From NCBI GenBank assembly GCA_030035585.1, contig CM057481.1, positions 57,049,128 through 57,113,127 of the forward strand: DNA of 64,000 nt, read 5' to 3'. This DNA comes from Dugong dugon (lineage: Eukaryota; Chordata; Mammalia; Sirenia; Dugongidae). The number at the start of each line of letters is the position of its first letter. Positions within the stretch are counted from its first letter, which is position 1. Below, piece by piece: positions 35,242 to 44,895 of the stretch. Below the pieces are notes generated by a model, which saw only the letters and a program-made list of their open reading frames with translations, had not been told where the DNA came from and did not search any database. The position numbers and the translations under genes were made by a program.

Positions 35242-35440
35242 CCTACTTTCTATCTATAACAGATTAGCCAGTTTATTTAACCTCTTGCATCTCAGTCACC
35301 TCAATTACAGAATGGGGATAGAAATGGTACCTACCTTAGAATTGAGTTAAATGAGTTAATTTTTGTAAAGCACTTTAAAAAATGCCTGATACACAGTTCG
35401 TATTCGGTAAATTTTACCAATTCTTCTTATTATTAAAGCA
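35242..35440 (+). mobile_element. MIR SINE, 3' half (other half at 27661-27739)
   Basis: 'tttaacctcttgcatctcag', 'agaatggggatagaaatggt' and 'gcctgatacacagttcgtat' continue the MIR consensus after the L1 insertion. Confidence 0.82.
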
Positions 35441-35661
35441 CACAGAACAGGAAACACGTGACATATCCAGTCTAAGATATGCACTTTTGTGACTTGACTA
35501 GTCTCCGTGAAGTTTCCCAGCTGCTGATCATTCTGTGGTTGGAGTAAGAATTGCAGCAGGTCACTTGGAAGGCTCTCCTTGCCAATCTCACTTAAAAAAA
35601 GAACAAAAAACAATTATGTCTCATCTCAATGGTTTTAGAAACTGGCTTCCACCAGGAGGAA

Positions 35662-36692
35662 GAAGCCCTGGTGGTGCAGTGGTTAAGCACTCCGTTGCCA
35701 ACTGCAAGGTTGGTAGTTCGAACCCACCAGCTGCTCTGTGGGTGAAAAATGTGGTAGTATGCTTCCATAAAGATTATAGCCTTGGAGGCAAAGTCATAGA
35801 AGCTTCGTAGACACACTCAAACTCCCTGAGGGACCGAATTACTGGGCCAAGGGCTGGGGACCATGGTCTTGGGGGACATCTAGCTCAGCTGGCATAACAT
35901 AGTTTATAAAGAATATGTTCTACATCCTACTTTTGTGTGTAGCTTCCCGGGTCTTAAAAGCTTGTGAGCAGCCATCTAAGATAATCCACTGGTCCCACCT
36001 CATTTGGAGCAAGGGATAATGAAGAAAACCAAAGATACCAGGGAATGATTAGTCCAAAGGATTAATAGACCACAAGTACCACAGCTTCCACCAGACTGAG
36101 TCCAGCACAACTAGATGGTGCCTGGCTATCACCACCAACTGCTCTGACAGGGATCACAATAGACGGTCCCAGACAAAGCTGGAGAAAAATGTAGAACAAA
36201 ATTCATACTCACAAGAAAAGACAAGACTTACTGGTTTGACAGAGACTGAAGAAACCTTGAGAACATGGCCCCCAGACACCCTTTTAACTCAGTACTGAGG
36301 TCACTCCTGAGTTCACACTTCAGCCAAAGATTAGACAGGCCCATAAAACAAACAATAACACACATAGCTCAACCACGTATATGAGATTAAATGAGCATAT
36401 ATGCCCAGGGGCAAGGAGTAGAAGGCAGGAGGAGACAGGGAAGCTGGACAAATGGAAATTGGAAACCCAAGGTAGAGAAGGGGAGAGTGTTGACACATCG
36501 TGAGGTTGGCGACCAATGTCACAAAACAATACATGTATTAATTGTTTAATGAGAAGCGAAGTTGCTCTGTAAACCTTCATCTAAAGCATAATAAAAGAAA
36601 GAAAAAAAGATTATAGCCATGGAACCCTATGGGGCAGTTGTACCCTGCTACAAGTCAGAATTAACTCAACAGCAATGAGTTTTAGGTTCTTC
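35662..36692 (+). mobile_element. RTE-tailed SINE (long form), split by an L1 tail
   Basis: The first part is 35662-35785 ('gaagccctggtggtgcagtg' to 'gattatagccttgga'). The second part is about 36609-36692 ('gattatagccatgga' to 'ttaactcaacagcaatgag'). The split sits in the SINE body and is bridged by the L1 target duplication. Confidence 0.88.
35786..36608 (+). mobile_element. L1 3' UTR, 5'-truncated, inserted in a SINE
   Basis: Matches, in reverse orientation, the L1 3' UTR at 28000-28500 and 62840-63250 ('agactgagtccagcacaact', 'gatggtgcctggc', 'gatgtagaacaaaattc'). It ends with a poly(A)-like run at 36588-36608. The target duplication 'aaagattatagcc' lies on both sides. The minus-strand frames 36320-36580 are shadows. 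Confidence 0.88.
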
Positions 36693-36839
36693 CTTGTTCA
36701 GTGCAACTCAAGGTAAATTTTCCAGGTATATTGACCCCCTTATACTCAGAGGCTTCAGGTCTACTCAAAGACAAATCCTGCAATGTCTTAATAAAGAAAT
36801 TAAAAGGTCAGAGTGGGTGATGTGAGATTAAACAGCAGC

Positions 36840-36970
36840 TCAAAGTGAGGCTGCAGGAGAGAAAGGAATCAGATCAAAATGGAAGTGGCTTGACCAATGT
36901 CATACAGCTAAATCAATAGGCAGTCAAAACCCTAAACCTAGACTTCAAAGCCTTGCTCAGTGCACTGAGC
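36840..36970 (-). mobile_element. MIR SINE fragment, antisense
   Basis: 'cttgaccaatgtcatacagc' and 'ttcaaagccttgctcagtgc' resemble the antisense core of MIR. Confidence 0.45.
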
Positions 36971-37534
36971 TAGATTAATAATGATAATAATAATTTAAAG
37001 ATGACAGCAGTTGGAGAAATCACTGTGGTATTTCTAGAAGCAAAGAGAGATAGTAGTGATATTAAACATAGTTTAATATGAATGGAGGAAATTTTTGCTT
37101 GCAGTCCCAGAATCAAATTTTCATCTCTTCGTGTTAACAATAGAGAGTGAAGCTCATGGACCGTGGAGCTGGTGGGAAATGACAGACTGGGTGAATGACC
37201 AGAATCCAATAGCCTAATAGTGCAGATGTGTCTAACACCCTCTCCAGCATTTAGCTTTTTCATGCAACATAATGAGGGAAAAAGTAAATCTGAGTCAATG
37301 ATACATCTGCTCATAAACTTCCATTTGTTAAATATGAAGTAAAATTCTGACAGCCATAAAACAGGGTGAACAGTTGTGTGTTTGTATTAAAATATCATCG
37401 AGATAAGCAATAACCAGCTATCCAAGCAAAGGAACATCTGCGATATTATCACACTATTTCTGGCTGAGTCCTCTCACGCTGGGAGAAAACACAGGGACAT
37501 GGAGTTATCCCTTGTGGTTTTCTTAACTGAGTTA
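36971..37534. other. No recognised feature
   Basis: Single-copy sequence. The 114-codon minus-strand frame 36970-37314 has no recognisable protein character. Confidence 0.4.
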
Positions 37535-37552
37535 AAAAAAGACCTCTTTCGA

Positions 37553-38308
37553 ACAGGATACAAGCGAAAGATTAGTCTGAAGGACTAATGGACCACAGCT
37601 GCCAGGGCCTCTACCAGACTGAGTCCAGTACGGCTAGATGGTGCCTGGCTACCACCACTGAATGCTCTGACCAAGATCACAACAGAGGGTTCTGGACAGA
37701 GCTGAAGAAGGATGTAGAACAAAATTCTAACACAAAAGAAAGACCAGATTTACTGGCCTGACAGAGACTGGAGAAACCCTGAGAGTATGGCCCCCACACA
37801 CCCTTTTAGCTCATTGGTGAAGTCGCTTCTGACGTTCACCGTTCAGCCGGGGAGTGGACACCCCCATAAAACCAAATGGGACTTATAAGGCACAGCAGTC
37901 CAGCGAAATGGACCAGAAGGCAGAAGGGGACAGGAAAGCTGGTGATAGGGAACCCAACGTCGAATAAGGATAGTGTTGATATGTTGTGAGGTTGTTAACC
38001 ATTGTCATAGGGCAACATGTGTACTAACTGTTTAATGACAAACTATTTTGTTCTGTAAACCTTCATCTAAAGTGAGAATAGCAGCACAATAGAAAGAGCA
38101 TAGTCGATGTCACAGAACTGTGCATGTAGAAATTTTTGAAATGGTGTGTCTTGGCTATGTATATTTTCACCAAAAAAAAAAAAAAGGTCAAGAAGGGACA
38201 GGGTTGACATGTCGTGGGGTTGTTAACCAATGTGATAAAACAATATGTGTACTACTGTTTCATGAGAAACTATTTGTTCTGTAAGCCTTCACCTGAAGTA
38301 CAATTAAA
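37553..38308 (+). mobile_element. Composite of three L1 3'-end modules between one target duplication
   Basis: Module 1 (37553-38073) is the L1 3' UTR ending 'ctgtaaaccttcatctaaag'. Module 2 (38074-38184) is the other tail type ('aatggtgtgtcttggctatg') ending in a run of 14 A. Module 3 (38185-38308) is a second copy of the first tail type, ending 'cttcacctgaagtacaatt' and poly(A). The direct repeat 'aaaaaaagacctctttc' flanks the whole set (about 37536-37552 and 38309-38325). Confidence 0.8.
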
Positions 38309-38325
38309 AAAAAAGACCTCTTTCA

Positions 38326-38779
38326 TCTTCCCACGGTTGACCCTGGAGATGCAAGAGGTATTATTTAAAAACAAATTTTTTTGCTGATTTTTATAGTTTG
38401 CTGCGAACCAGGCCCTGCAACCTACTTTTTCAAAAAAATTCTGCTCTGATAATTCCTGAAATAAAATGTAAGCATTCAAATCTTGCAATTGATGACTTTG
38501 CCTCTAACTTCTTCATTTTTGGAAGGATCTTTTTTGTTTGACCTCTAGGGAGGAAAATACTACATCGGAAACTTTCAATAATGCTGCTTCCCAGGTTCTT
38601 ATTATAAGAAAGTTTAACTAATAGGCACAACTCCCTCCGTAACAGATCCTGATAAAATGTTCAGTAATTTACTGGTAATTATCAATTAACTGGTAGAATG
38701 AATTACATTCTGTAAAAAAGTATTGAATTAACGAAATCAAGATTTTGTGCAGTTGTAAGAAGCCCTAGAAATAACTATT
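38326..38779. other. No recognised feature
   Basis: AT-rich, with short minus-strand frames only (38270-38488, 38430-38630) and no family resemblance. Confidence 0.4.
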
Positions 38780-38792
38780 AACTTCTCATTAT

Positions 38793-39245
38793 CCACCACC
38801 TGTCTGTCAGTTTGGGGTGGCTTGTGTGTTGCTATAATGCTGGCAGCCACACCACAGGTTTTGCAAATACCAGCAGGGTCATCATGGTGGACAAATTTCA
38901 GTGGAACTTCCAGACTAAGGCAGACTAGGAAGAAAGACTTGGCAATCTACTTCTGAGAATTAGACAATGAAAACTTTATGGATCACAACATAACACTGTC
39001 CAGCTCTCTTGCTTTGGATGTGTCATCAGGTGGGCTCAATCACTAGAGGAGGACATCATGTTGGGTAAAAGGTCAATGGGGGAGTGGGAGACCCTTGGTG
39101 AGATGGCTTGTCACAAGAGCTGCAACAATGGACTTGAACGTACTGGTGATTGAGAGGATGATGCAGGACTGGGCAACATTTCATTCTATGGTACATAAGG
39201 TTGCCATAAGCTGGAGTCAACTCGATGGCAGCTAACTCCATCAAC
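38793..39245 (+). mobile_element. Compact internally deleted RTE derivative, 453 bp
   Basis: The head (38793 to about 39005) is the RTE 5' region, matching 48749-48950. The rest (about 39008-39245) is the RTE C-terminal and 3' region with tail. The roughly 2.7 kb between is absent. The target duplication 'aacttctcattat' / 'aacctctcattat' (38780-38792 and 39246-39258) surrounds the whole unit, so the deleted form itself was retroposed. It carries no open frame. Confidence 0.85.
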
Positions 39246-39258
39246 AACCTCTCATTAT

Positions 39259-39350
39259 ACAGATGGTAAAATGCACCCACAGAAATGAAATAACCTGCCA
39301 GGTCTGCACAATTAGTATGTAGGACTCATAGGTTATAATTTCTGAGGTTC
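39259..39350 (-). mobile_element. MIR SINE fragment, antisense
   Basis: 'acagatggtaaaatgcaccc' and 'taacctgccaggtctgcaca' fit the antisense MIR core. The compact RTE derivative inserted into its left edge. Confidence 0.6.
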
Positions 39351-39353
39351 AAC

Positions 39354-40622
39354 ATTGTTGCTGTTAGGTGCCATCAAGTCGGTTCTGACTCATAGTGACC
39401 CTGTGTACAACAGAACGCAACACTGCCTGGTCCTGTGCCATCCTCACAATCGTTGTTATGCTTGAGCCCATTGTTGCAGCCACTGTGTCAATCCATCTCA
39501 CTGAGTGTCTTCCTCTTTTTCGATGACACTCTACAAAGCATGATGTTCTCCTCTAGGACCTCATCCCTCCTGATAACATGTTCAAAGTACCTGAGACGAA
39601 TTCTCACCATCCTTGCTTCTAAGGAGCATTCTGGTTATTCTTCTTCCAAGACAGATTTGTTCGTTCTTCTGGCAGTCCATGGTATATTCAATATTCTTTG
39701 CCAACACCATTATTCAAAGGCATCAGTTCTTCTTTGGTCTTCTTTATTCATGTCCAGCTTTCCCATGCATATGAGACAGTTGAAAATAACATGGCTTGGG
39801 TCAAGCATACCTTAGTCTTTAAAGTGATATCTTTGCTTTTTACCCTTTAAAGAGGTCTTCTGCAGCAGATTTGCCCAATGCAATGTGTAATTTGATTTCT
39901 TGACTGCTGCTTCCATGGGCATTGATTGTGGATCCAAGTAAAACGAAATCCTTGACAACTTAATCTTTTCTCCATTTATCCTGATGTTGCTTATTGGTCC
40001 AGTTGTGAGGATTATTTTCATTTTCTTTATGTTGGAATGCAATCTGTACTGAACGCTGTAATCCAGTCTTCATCAGTAAGTGGTTCAAGTCCTCTTCACT
40101 TTCAGCGAGCAAGATTGTGTCATCTGCATATCGCAGGTTGTTAGTGAGTCTTTCTCTAATCCTGATGCCCAGTTCTTCTTTATATAGTTCTGCTTCTCAG
40201 ATTATTTGCTCAGCATACAGATTGAATAAGTATGGTGACAGGCTACAACCCTGACTTTAAAAAATGCAGTATTCCCTTGCTCTGTTCCAGTGACTGCCTC
40301 TTGGCCTATGTACAGGTTCCTCATAAGCACAATTAAATGTTCTGGAATTTCCATTCTTTGCAATGTTATCCTTAATGTGTTATGATCCACACAGTTAAAT
40401 GCCTTTGCATAGTCAATAAAGCACAGTTAAACATCTTTCTGGTATTCTCTGCTTTCAGCCAAGAGCTATTTGACATCAGCAATGATATCCCATGTTCCAC
40501 ATTCTCTTCTGAATCTGGCTTGAACTTCTGGCAGTTTCCTATCAACGCACTGCTGCAACTACTTTTGAATGATCGTCAGCAAAATTTTACTTGTGTGTGA
40601 TATTAATGATATTGTTTGATAT
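39354..40622 (-). mobile_element. RTE copy, antisense, 5'-truncated
   Basis: Begins with 'ttgttgctgttaggtgccat' (reverse of the tail) and continues without large gaps to the middle of the reverse transcriptase near 40622. It lacks the endonuclease. Its tail faces that of the compact derivative, about 110 bp away. Confidence 0.87.
39600..40620 (-). pseudogene. Broken RTE reverse-transcriptase C-terminal half
   Basis: Minus-strand frames 39812-40042 ('HSNIKKMKIILTTGP') and 40202-40390 ('MDHNTLRITLQRMEIPEHL') are family-typical. The YADD motif is preserved at 40130-40119 in a frame broken on both sides. Plus-strand frames 39435-39815 and 40382-40600 are shadows of this region. Confidence 0.85.
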
Positions 40623-40639
40623 CATACAATATACCTGAA

Positions 40640-40835
40640 TTTAAATACTGGATTTGAGGCTTTGAGCAAATTAATCATTCTGAGCCTCAGTTTATTCATC
40701 TGTAACATAGAAAAAAAATTAAAGAATCTTGGCTTGTAAGATTCATGCATAGAGAATATGAAATAATATATTCGAACTGCTAAGACACAGTGCTCTACTC
40801 AGTAGTAGATACTCAATAAATGGTTCTTATCAGCT
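40640..40835 (+). mobile_element. MIR SINE
   Basis: 'ctgagcctcagtttattcat', 'ctgtaacatag' and 'gatactcaataaatggttct' follow the MIR consensus. Confidence 0.7.
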
Positions 40836-42022
40836 TGAATAGAGCTGTAGGAAAAGTAGAACCCAGTTAGCTAGTTCTCTATATCACGTTACATCTGTGT
40901 GTACAATAAAAGAAACAAAGAAAGGCAAAAAATCCTGGATTGTTGAAACGTTTTTGTCAATTTATCCAGGTGAATCCACGTAGCTCATGAGAAGTATGCA
41001 CTTCTAGACGTTACCACTATACCTAAGACAGTCCACAAGTTAAATCACCAGTTATTTAAACAGACTTTTTGCCAATCCAGGTAATGCAAAGAACAAAGCA
41101 ATCATAGCCTGAGGATTGACTGAGTGCAAAAAACTAGATCCACCAGATGATTCGGCAACTTTACTGCTCTGTGTGGTAGAGAGGAACAGGTATTTTTATC
41201 CTTGTTCCTGGCAAGGTAAATCTTGCCAGCTGGCACTCAGTTTTGGCACAGCCATGCTTTGTATTCAGAAGGTCTGATTCACAAATGTCCTCAACCTCCC
41301 CATATGCCTCCTGAAAGCAAAGAGCCCATAGCCCAAAAGTCATTCATACAGGCAAATTCAGAGTTAGCGGTGCAGATATGCTATGGACACCATGATCTCA
41401 TATGCCTCTGTTAGGTATATAGATTCTTTGGAAAATCACTTCCAATGGGCAACTCCAAAGTTACCAGCTGGTGACTTGAAATGAAAATTTACTTTTAAGT
41501 AATGTAAACTACAGCCATCCACGTAAATTTTTGCTATTTAATAAAATAAGCTGTAAATTTGTATAGTGCCTTTTGTCTATATTTTATTGATCAGTTGGCC
41601 CATTAAATATATAAAACATTAAATAACTCATGAAAATTACTGAAAATGTAGAAGAGTTGTTATACTCTTCTAGCATATGGTTCCTATTTAAATATAAACT
41701 ACCTGACATGAAAACATAATAAATTTATACCTTTACAAACTGATCTTCGTGGCATCTCCTCAGAGGTTGTGAATACCCACTTTTACTGTCATTCTCCATT
41801 TTATATATTATGGAAATAATTGCTTCCTAATGCAAATGATGTTCCTTGGAGTATAATGTGACTGGTGTTCCCTGGAGATATGCAGCATGGCCACCCTTCT
41901 CACTTCCCAAAAGGTGGCTTCCTGTTAGATACCTCACCCAAAATGATTCCAAGCTTCCATGGCCTGTGTTTTTTCCTATAAACCATTGCTCTGAAATAGA
42001 CATCATCTACCTTCTTGTTTTG
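40836..42022. other. Mostly single-copy DNA
   Basis: No recognised repeat in about 1.2 kb. Small frames 41161-41343 (-) and 41223-41414 (+) overlap on opposite strands and neither looks like a protein. Confidence 0.45.
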
Positions 42023-42027
42023 CATGA

Positions 42028-42506
42028 TGTCATGGTTTGAATTATGTCCCCCAAAAAATGTGTGTATCAGTTTGACTGGGCGATGATTCCTGCTACTGTG
42101 TGATTTTCCTGTATGTTGTAAACCTGCCTCTATGATGTTAATGAGAAAGGATGGGTGGCAGTTGTGTTAGGAAGGCGGGACCTGATCTACAAGACTGGAT
42201 TGCGTCCTGAGGCAATCTCTTGAGATATAAAAGACAGAAGTGAGCAGTGAGACAGGGGGACCTCATACCATCAAGAAAGCAGTGCTGGGAGCAGAGCGCG
42301 TCCTTTGGACCAGGGTCCCTGTGCCGAGAAGCTCCTAGTCTGGGGGAACACTTATGAGACGGCCGAGAGAGAGAAAGCCTTCCCCTGGAGCTGACACCTT
42401 GAATTTGGACTTTTAGCCTACTTTGATTATGAGGAAATAAACTTCTCTTCATTAAAACCATCCACTTGTGGTATTTCTGTTATAGCAGCACTAGATGACT
42501 AAGACA
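42028..42506 (+). mobile_element. Solo LTR (ERVL/MaLR type), second copy, 479 bp
   Basis: Starts TGTCATGG, ends AAGACA, and is flanked by the perfect 5-bp duplication 'catga' (42023-42027 and 42507-42511). TATA box TATAAAAG at 42226-42233, poly(A) signal AATAAA at 42436-42441. It aligns along its length with 10142-10664, with indels. The minus-strand frame 42138-42461 is antisense to the LTR and probably accidental. Confidence 0.87.
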
Positions 42507-42806
42507 CATGAGTTCTTAACAAGTCTTGACTTCGGCCCTTTTTGTTATGTGTGAGAGATGTCGGCCAGCCCTTCCAATTCTAAGAGCCAAAGGGAAGAGG
42601 AAACTGGAGAATCTTTATGTTCACCAAACATATATATCAGAGTCTCTCCCTGCCCGTCCCACAGGAAATTCTCAGAACCAAGTGGCCCTATCACTGTGAA
42701 TATCGAGGGTTGGCTGCAATGAATGACCTACACATAAAAACCCCAAGTACCTTTAAAATATCCCAGGACTCATACTTCCAGGATTTGCAACCCCATAAGG
42801 CATTTT

Positions 42807-42979
42807 GGAAACCCTGGTGGTGCAGTGGTTAAGAGCTCGGCTGCTAACCAAAAGGTCAGCAGTTCGAATCCACCAGGTGCTCCTTGGAAGCTGTATGGGG
42901 CAGTTCTACTCTGTCCTATAGGGTTGCTATGAGTCCAGAATTGACTTAATGGCAATGGGTTTGGTGTGGTTCTTTTTTA
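42807..42979 (+). mobile_element. RTE-tailed SINE (short form)
   Basis: 'accctggtggtgcagtggtt' head, box-B-like 'ggtcagcagttcgaatcc' and 'cctatagggttgctatgag' tail. Perfect target duplication 'aaggcatttt' (42797-42806 and 42980-42989). Relatively young by its conservation. Confidence 0.92.
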
Positions 42980-42989
42980 AAGGCATTTT

Positions 42990-43682
42990 TAGTCCACCGC
43001 TGGTATCCATAAAAATCTGTAGTGAAATTGGCAGGAACGTCGCGAGCATGCATCCTCTAGACATTGATGGTTTGGTTTTTAAGAGTTACTTTGGGTTTTT
43101 ATTTTTATAAATACATTATTTAACATCATACAAGAACCCATTTGCCACCCTTAATTATGGTCTACATAAGAGTTTATATTGATTGGTTTTTGATTGGCTC
43201 TGAACTCTTTGTCCGGGGACAAAAAAGTAATTTCCATGAGAAATTGCCATTAGTTACTTCCTGTACTGTTTAAAATATACTTTTGAAAAATGTGTATTTT
43301 TTATGATTACTGGGGCAACCATCATTTATAACCACATCTAACCCCTAGTTATTGGGTTATGTGAGTATAATAATTTAAGGTTTATATGTGATTTCTAAAA
43401 TAACGTAGAACCAATAGTTGTCAGTTTGCATTAATGTTTTACAAAGGGTTGCTGATTTTCTCAGCAATGGAACTTTTAGCTCATATTATTTCAAAATGTT
43501 TGAATTTGTATTTTTTATCAACAGAAAAAGAAACATGAACTGATGCACCATTTCTCCATGTACAGTTTAGATTCCCCTGGGCGGGGAGGTGGGGAAGCGG
43601 GACAGGAGGTTGTTATAAATCCTGGGCCCTTCTCAAGGCCTAGTGAATCAGATCCTGTAATGGTTACTGTGGTGGATCAGTG
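42990..43682. other. No recognised feature
   Basis: AT-rich single-copy sequence with no coding frame of note. Confidence 0.45.
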
Positions 43683-43878
43683 CAAGAGTCCTGCTGGCAC
43701 AGTGGTTGAGCTCTCAGCTGCCAACTGAAAGGTCAGTGGTTCAAACCCACCAGCTGCTCTGAGGGAGAAAGATGTGTCAGTCTGCTTCCATAAAGATGAT
43801 AGCCTTGGAAACCCCATAGCCTGCTCTGTCCTATGGGGTTGCTATGAGTCAGAATTGACTCGACAGCAATGGGTGGGT
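43683..43878 (+). mobile_element. RTE-tailed SINE (long form)
   Basis: 'gagtcctgctggcacagtgg' head, 'gggagaaagatgtgtcagtc' body and 'gctatgagtcagaattgact' tail. Confidence 0.88.
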
Positions 43879-43884
43879 CCCTCT

Positions 43885-44200
43885 ACATGGAACGTTTTTA
43901 TATCATTCCTGCACATTTCACCTGCCTGCTCTTACCTGTCCTTCAGGCGTCTGTTTATACATGATCTCCGCTCCCCTAAACAATCCCCCAGGACAATTTG
44001 CATGTTACTCCCCTTACTTACTCTAGCATTTATCTCACTGCATCATAATAAGCTTTGTGCTCTTCTGAAACCCCGTTCCAGGCAGGATTCCCTCAGAGTG
44101 GGCTGAAGATCTACCTTATCTACTAGGGCATCCCTAGTGCTTATTATACTGTCAGGCAGGTAATTGCTCACCAAATATTATTTGTCAAATAAATGAAGAG
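43885..44200 (+). mobile_element. L2 LINE 3' end
   Basis: 'ccttatctactagggcatcc', 'agtgcttattatactgtc' and 'tatttgtcaaataaatgaag' resemble the L2 3' end. The upstream part is faint. Confidence 0.6.
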
Positions 44201-44769
44201 ATGGATGGATAAATGAATTATCCAGGGGGAATAGGAAAGAACAGATGAAAAAGAATGAGGAGGGATAGATGTGAAAAACACAGCAAAACCATTTAGGCAC
44301 CTAAAGACTGGGAATGGGAATAAAAAAATAATATATTTAATACTACAGTGTGCCAAAGCGTATTTTTAAGGAAAGAAAAAGTATCAAGTTATCCATTTCT
44401 TCAAGATATCTCTGTAGGCTGGCCATAAAGCCTAGAAACACACCTAACACTTTATTTTCTATAAAATGAAGATCTCTTTGATGACATTATATAACAGTAA
44501 TAATATAATTACCTATGTTTCCAGACTTTATGGACTCCCATAGATATTACTGAAATGACCTTCACAATCCTTGCTGCTGGAACTTCCACCTGACTTGGGC
44601 AGACTTGTAGCCCTTTTAGTCGGGGGAAAGGGGAGAAAGAGTGTATGGGAGCAAGTTGCTGTGGAATGTCTCATTCATCTGGAGCACACTACCTGGGGGA
44701 AGGCCTCTTTGATCAATAAACTCTTCCCACCTGCAGCCTTTAGGTAGTTTATGGGACAGAGACTGGCGG

Positions 44770-44895
44770 AGGCTAGAGCATGAGCTTGGTGTCACCTAGA
44801 CCTAGGTTCAAAGCCTAACATGAACAGTATGGTCTTGGAACATCCTAGGCCTCAGTTTCCCGGTTCGTAAAATGAAATTGATAAAAGAGTTGTTA
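44770..44895 (+). mobile_element. MIR SINE
   Basis: 'ctagagcatgagcttggtgt', 'cctaggttcaaagcc' and 'ggcctcagtttcccgg' with 'taaaatgaaattgataa' follow MIR. Confidence 0.68.

Noticed and set aside
34143-35267. CpG-island-like region with plus-strand frames as a gene promoter
   Set aside because: It is the 5' UTR of the antisense L1, ending at that element's target duplication.
38074-38184. Module 2 as an independent SINE
   Set aside because: It matches the type-2 L1 tail at 17518-17640 and 27480-27600 and has no promoter-like head.
42807-42880. tRNA gene suggested by A-box and B-box like stretches
   Set aside because: This is the tRNA-derived head of a SINE with a RTE tail and target duplication. 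No complete cloverleaf or terminator is expected.
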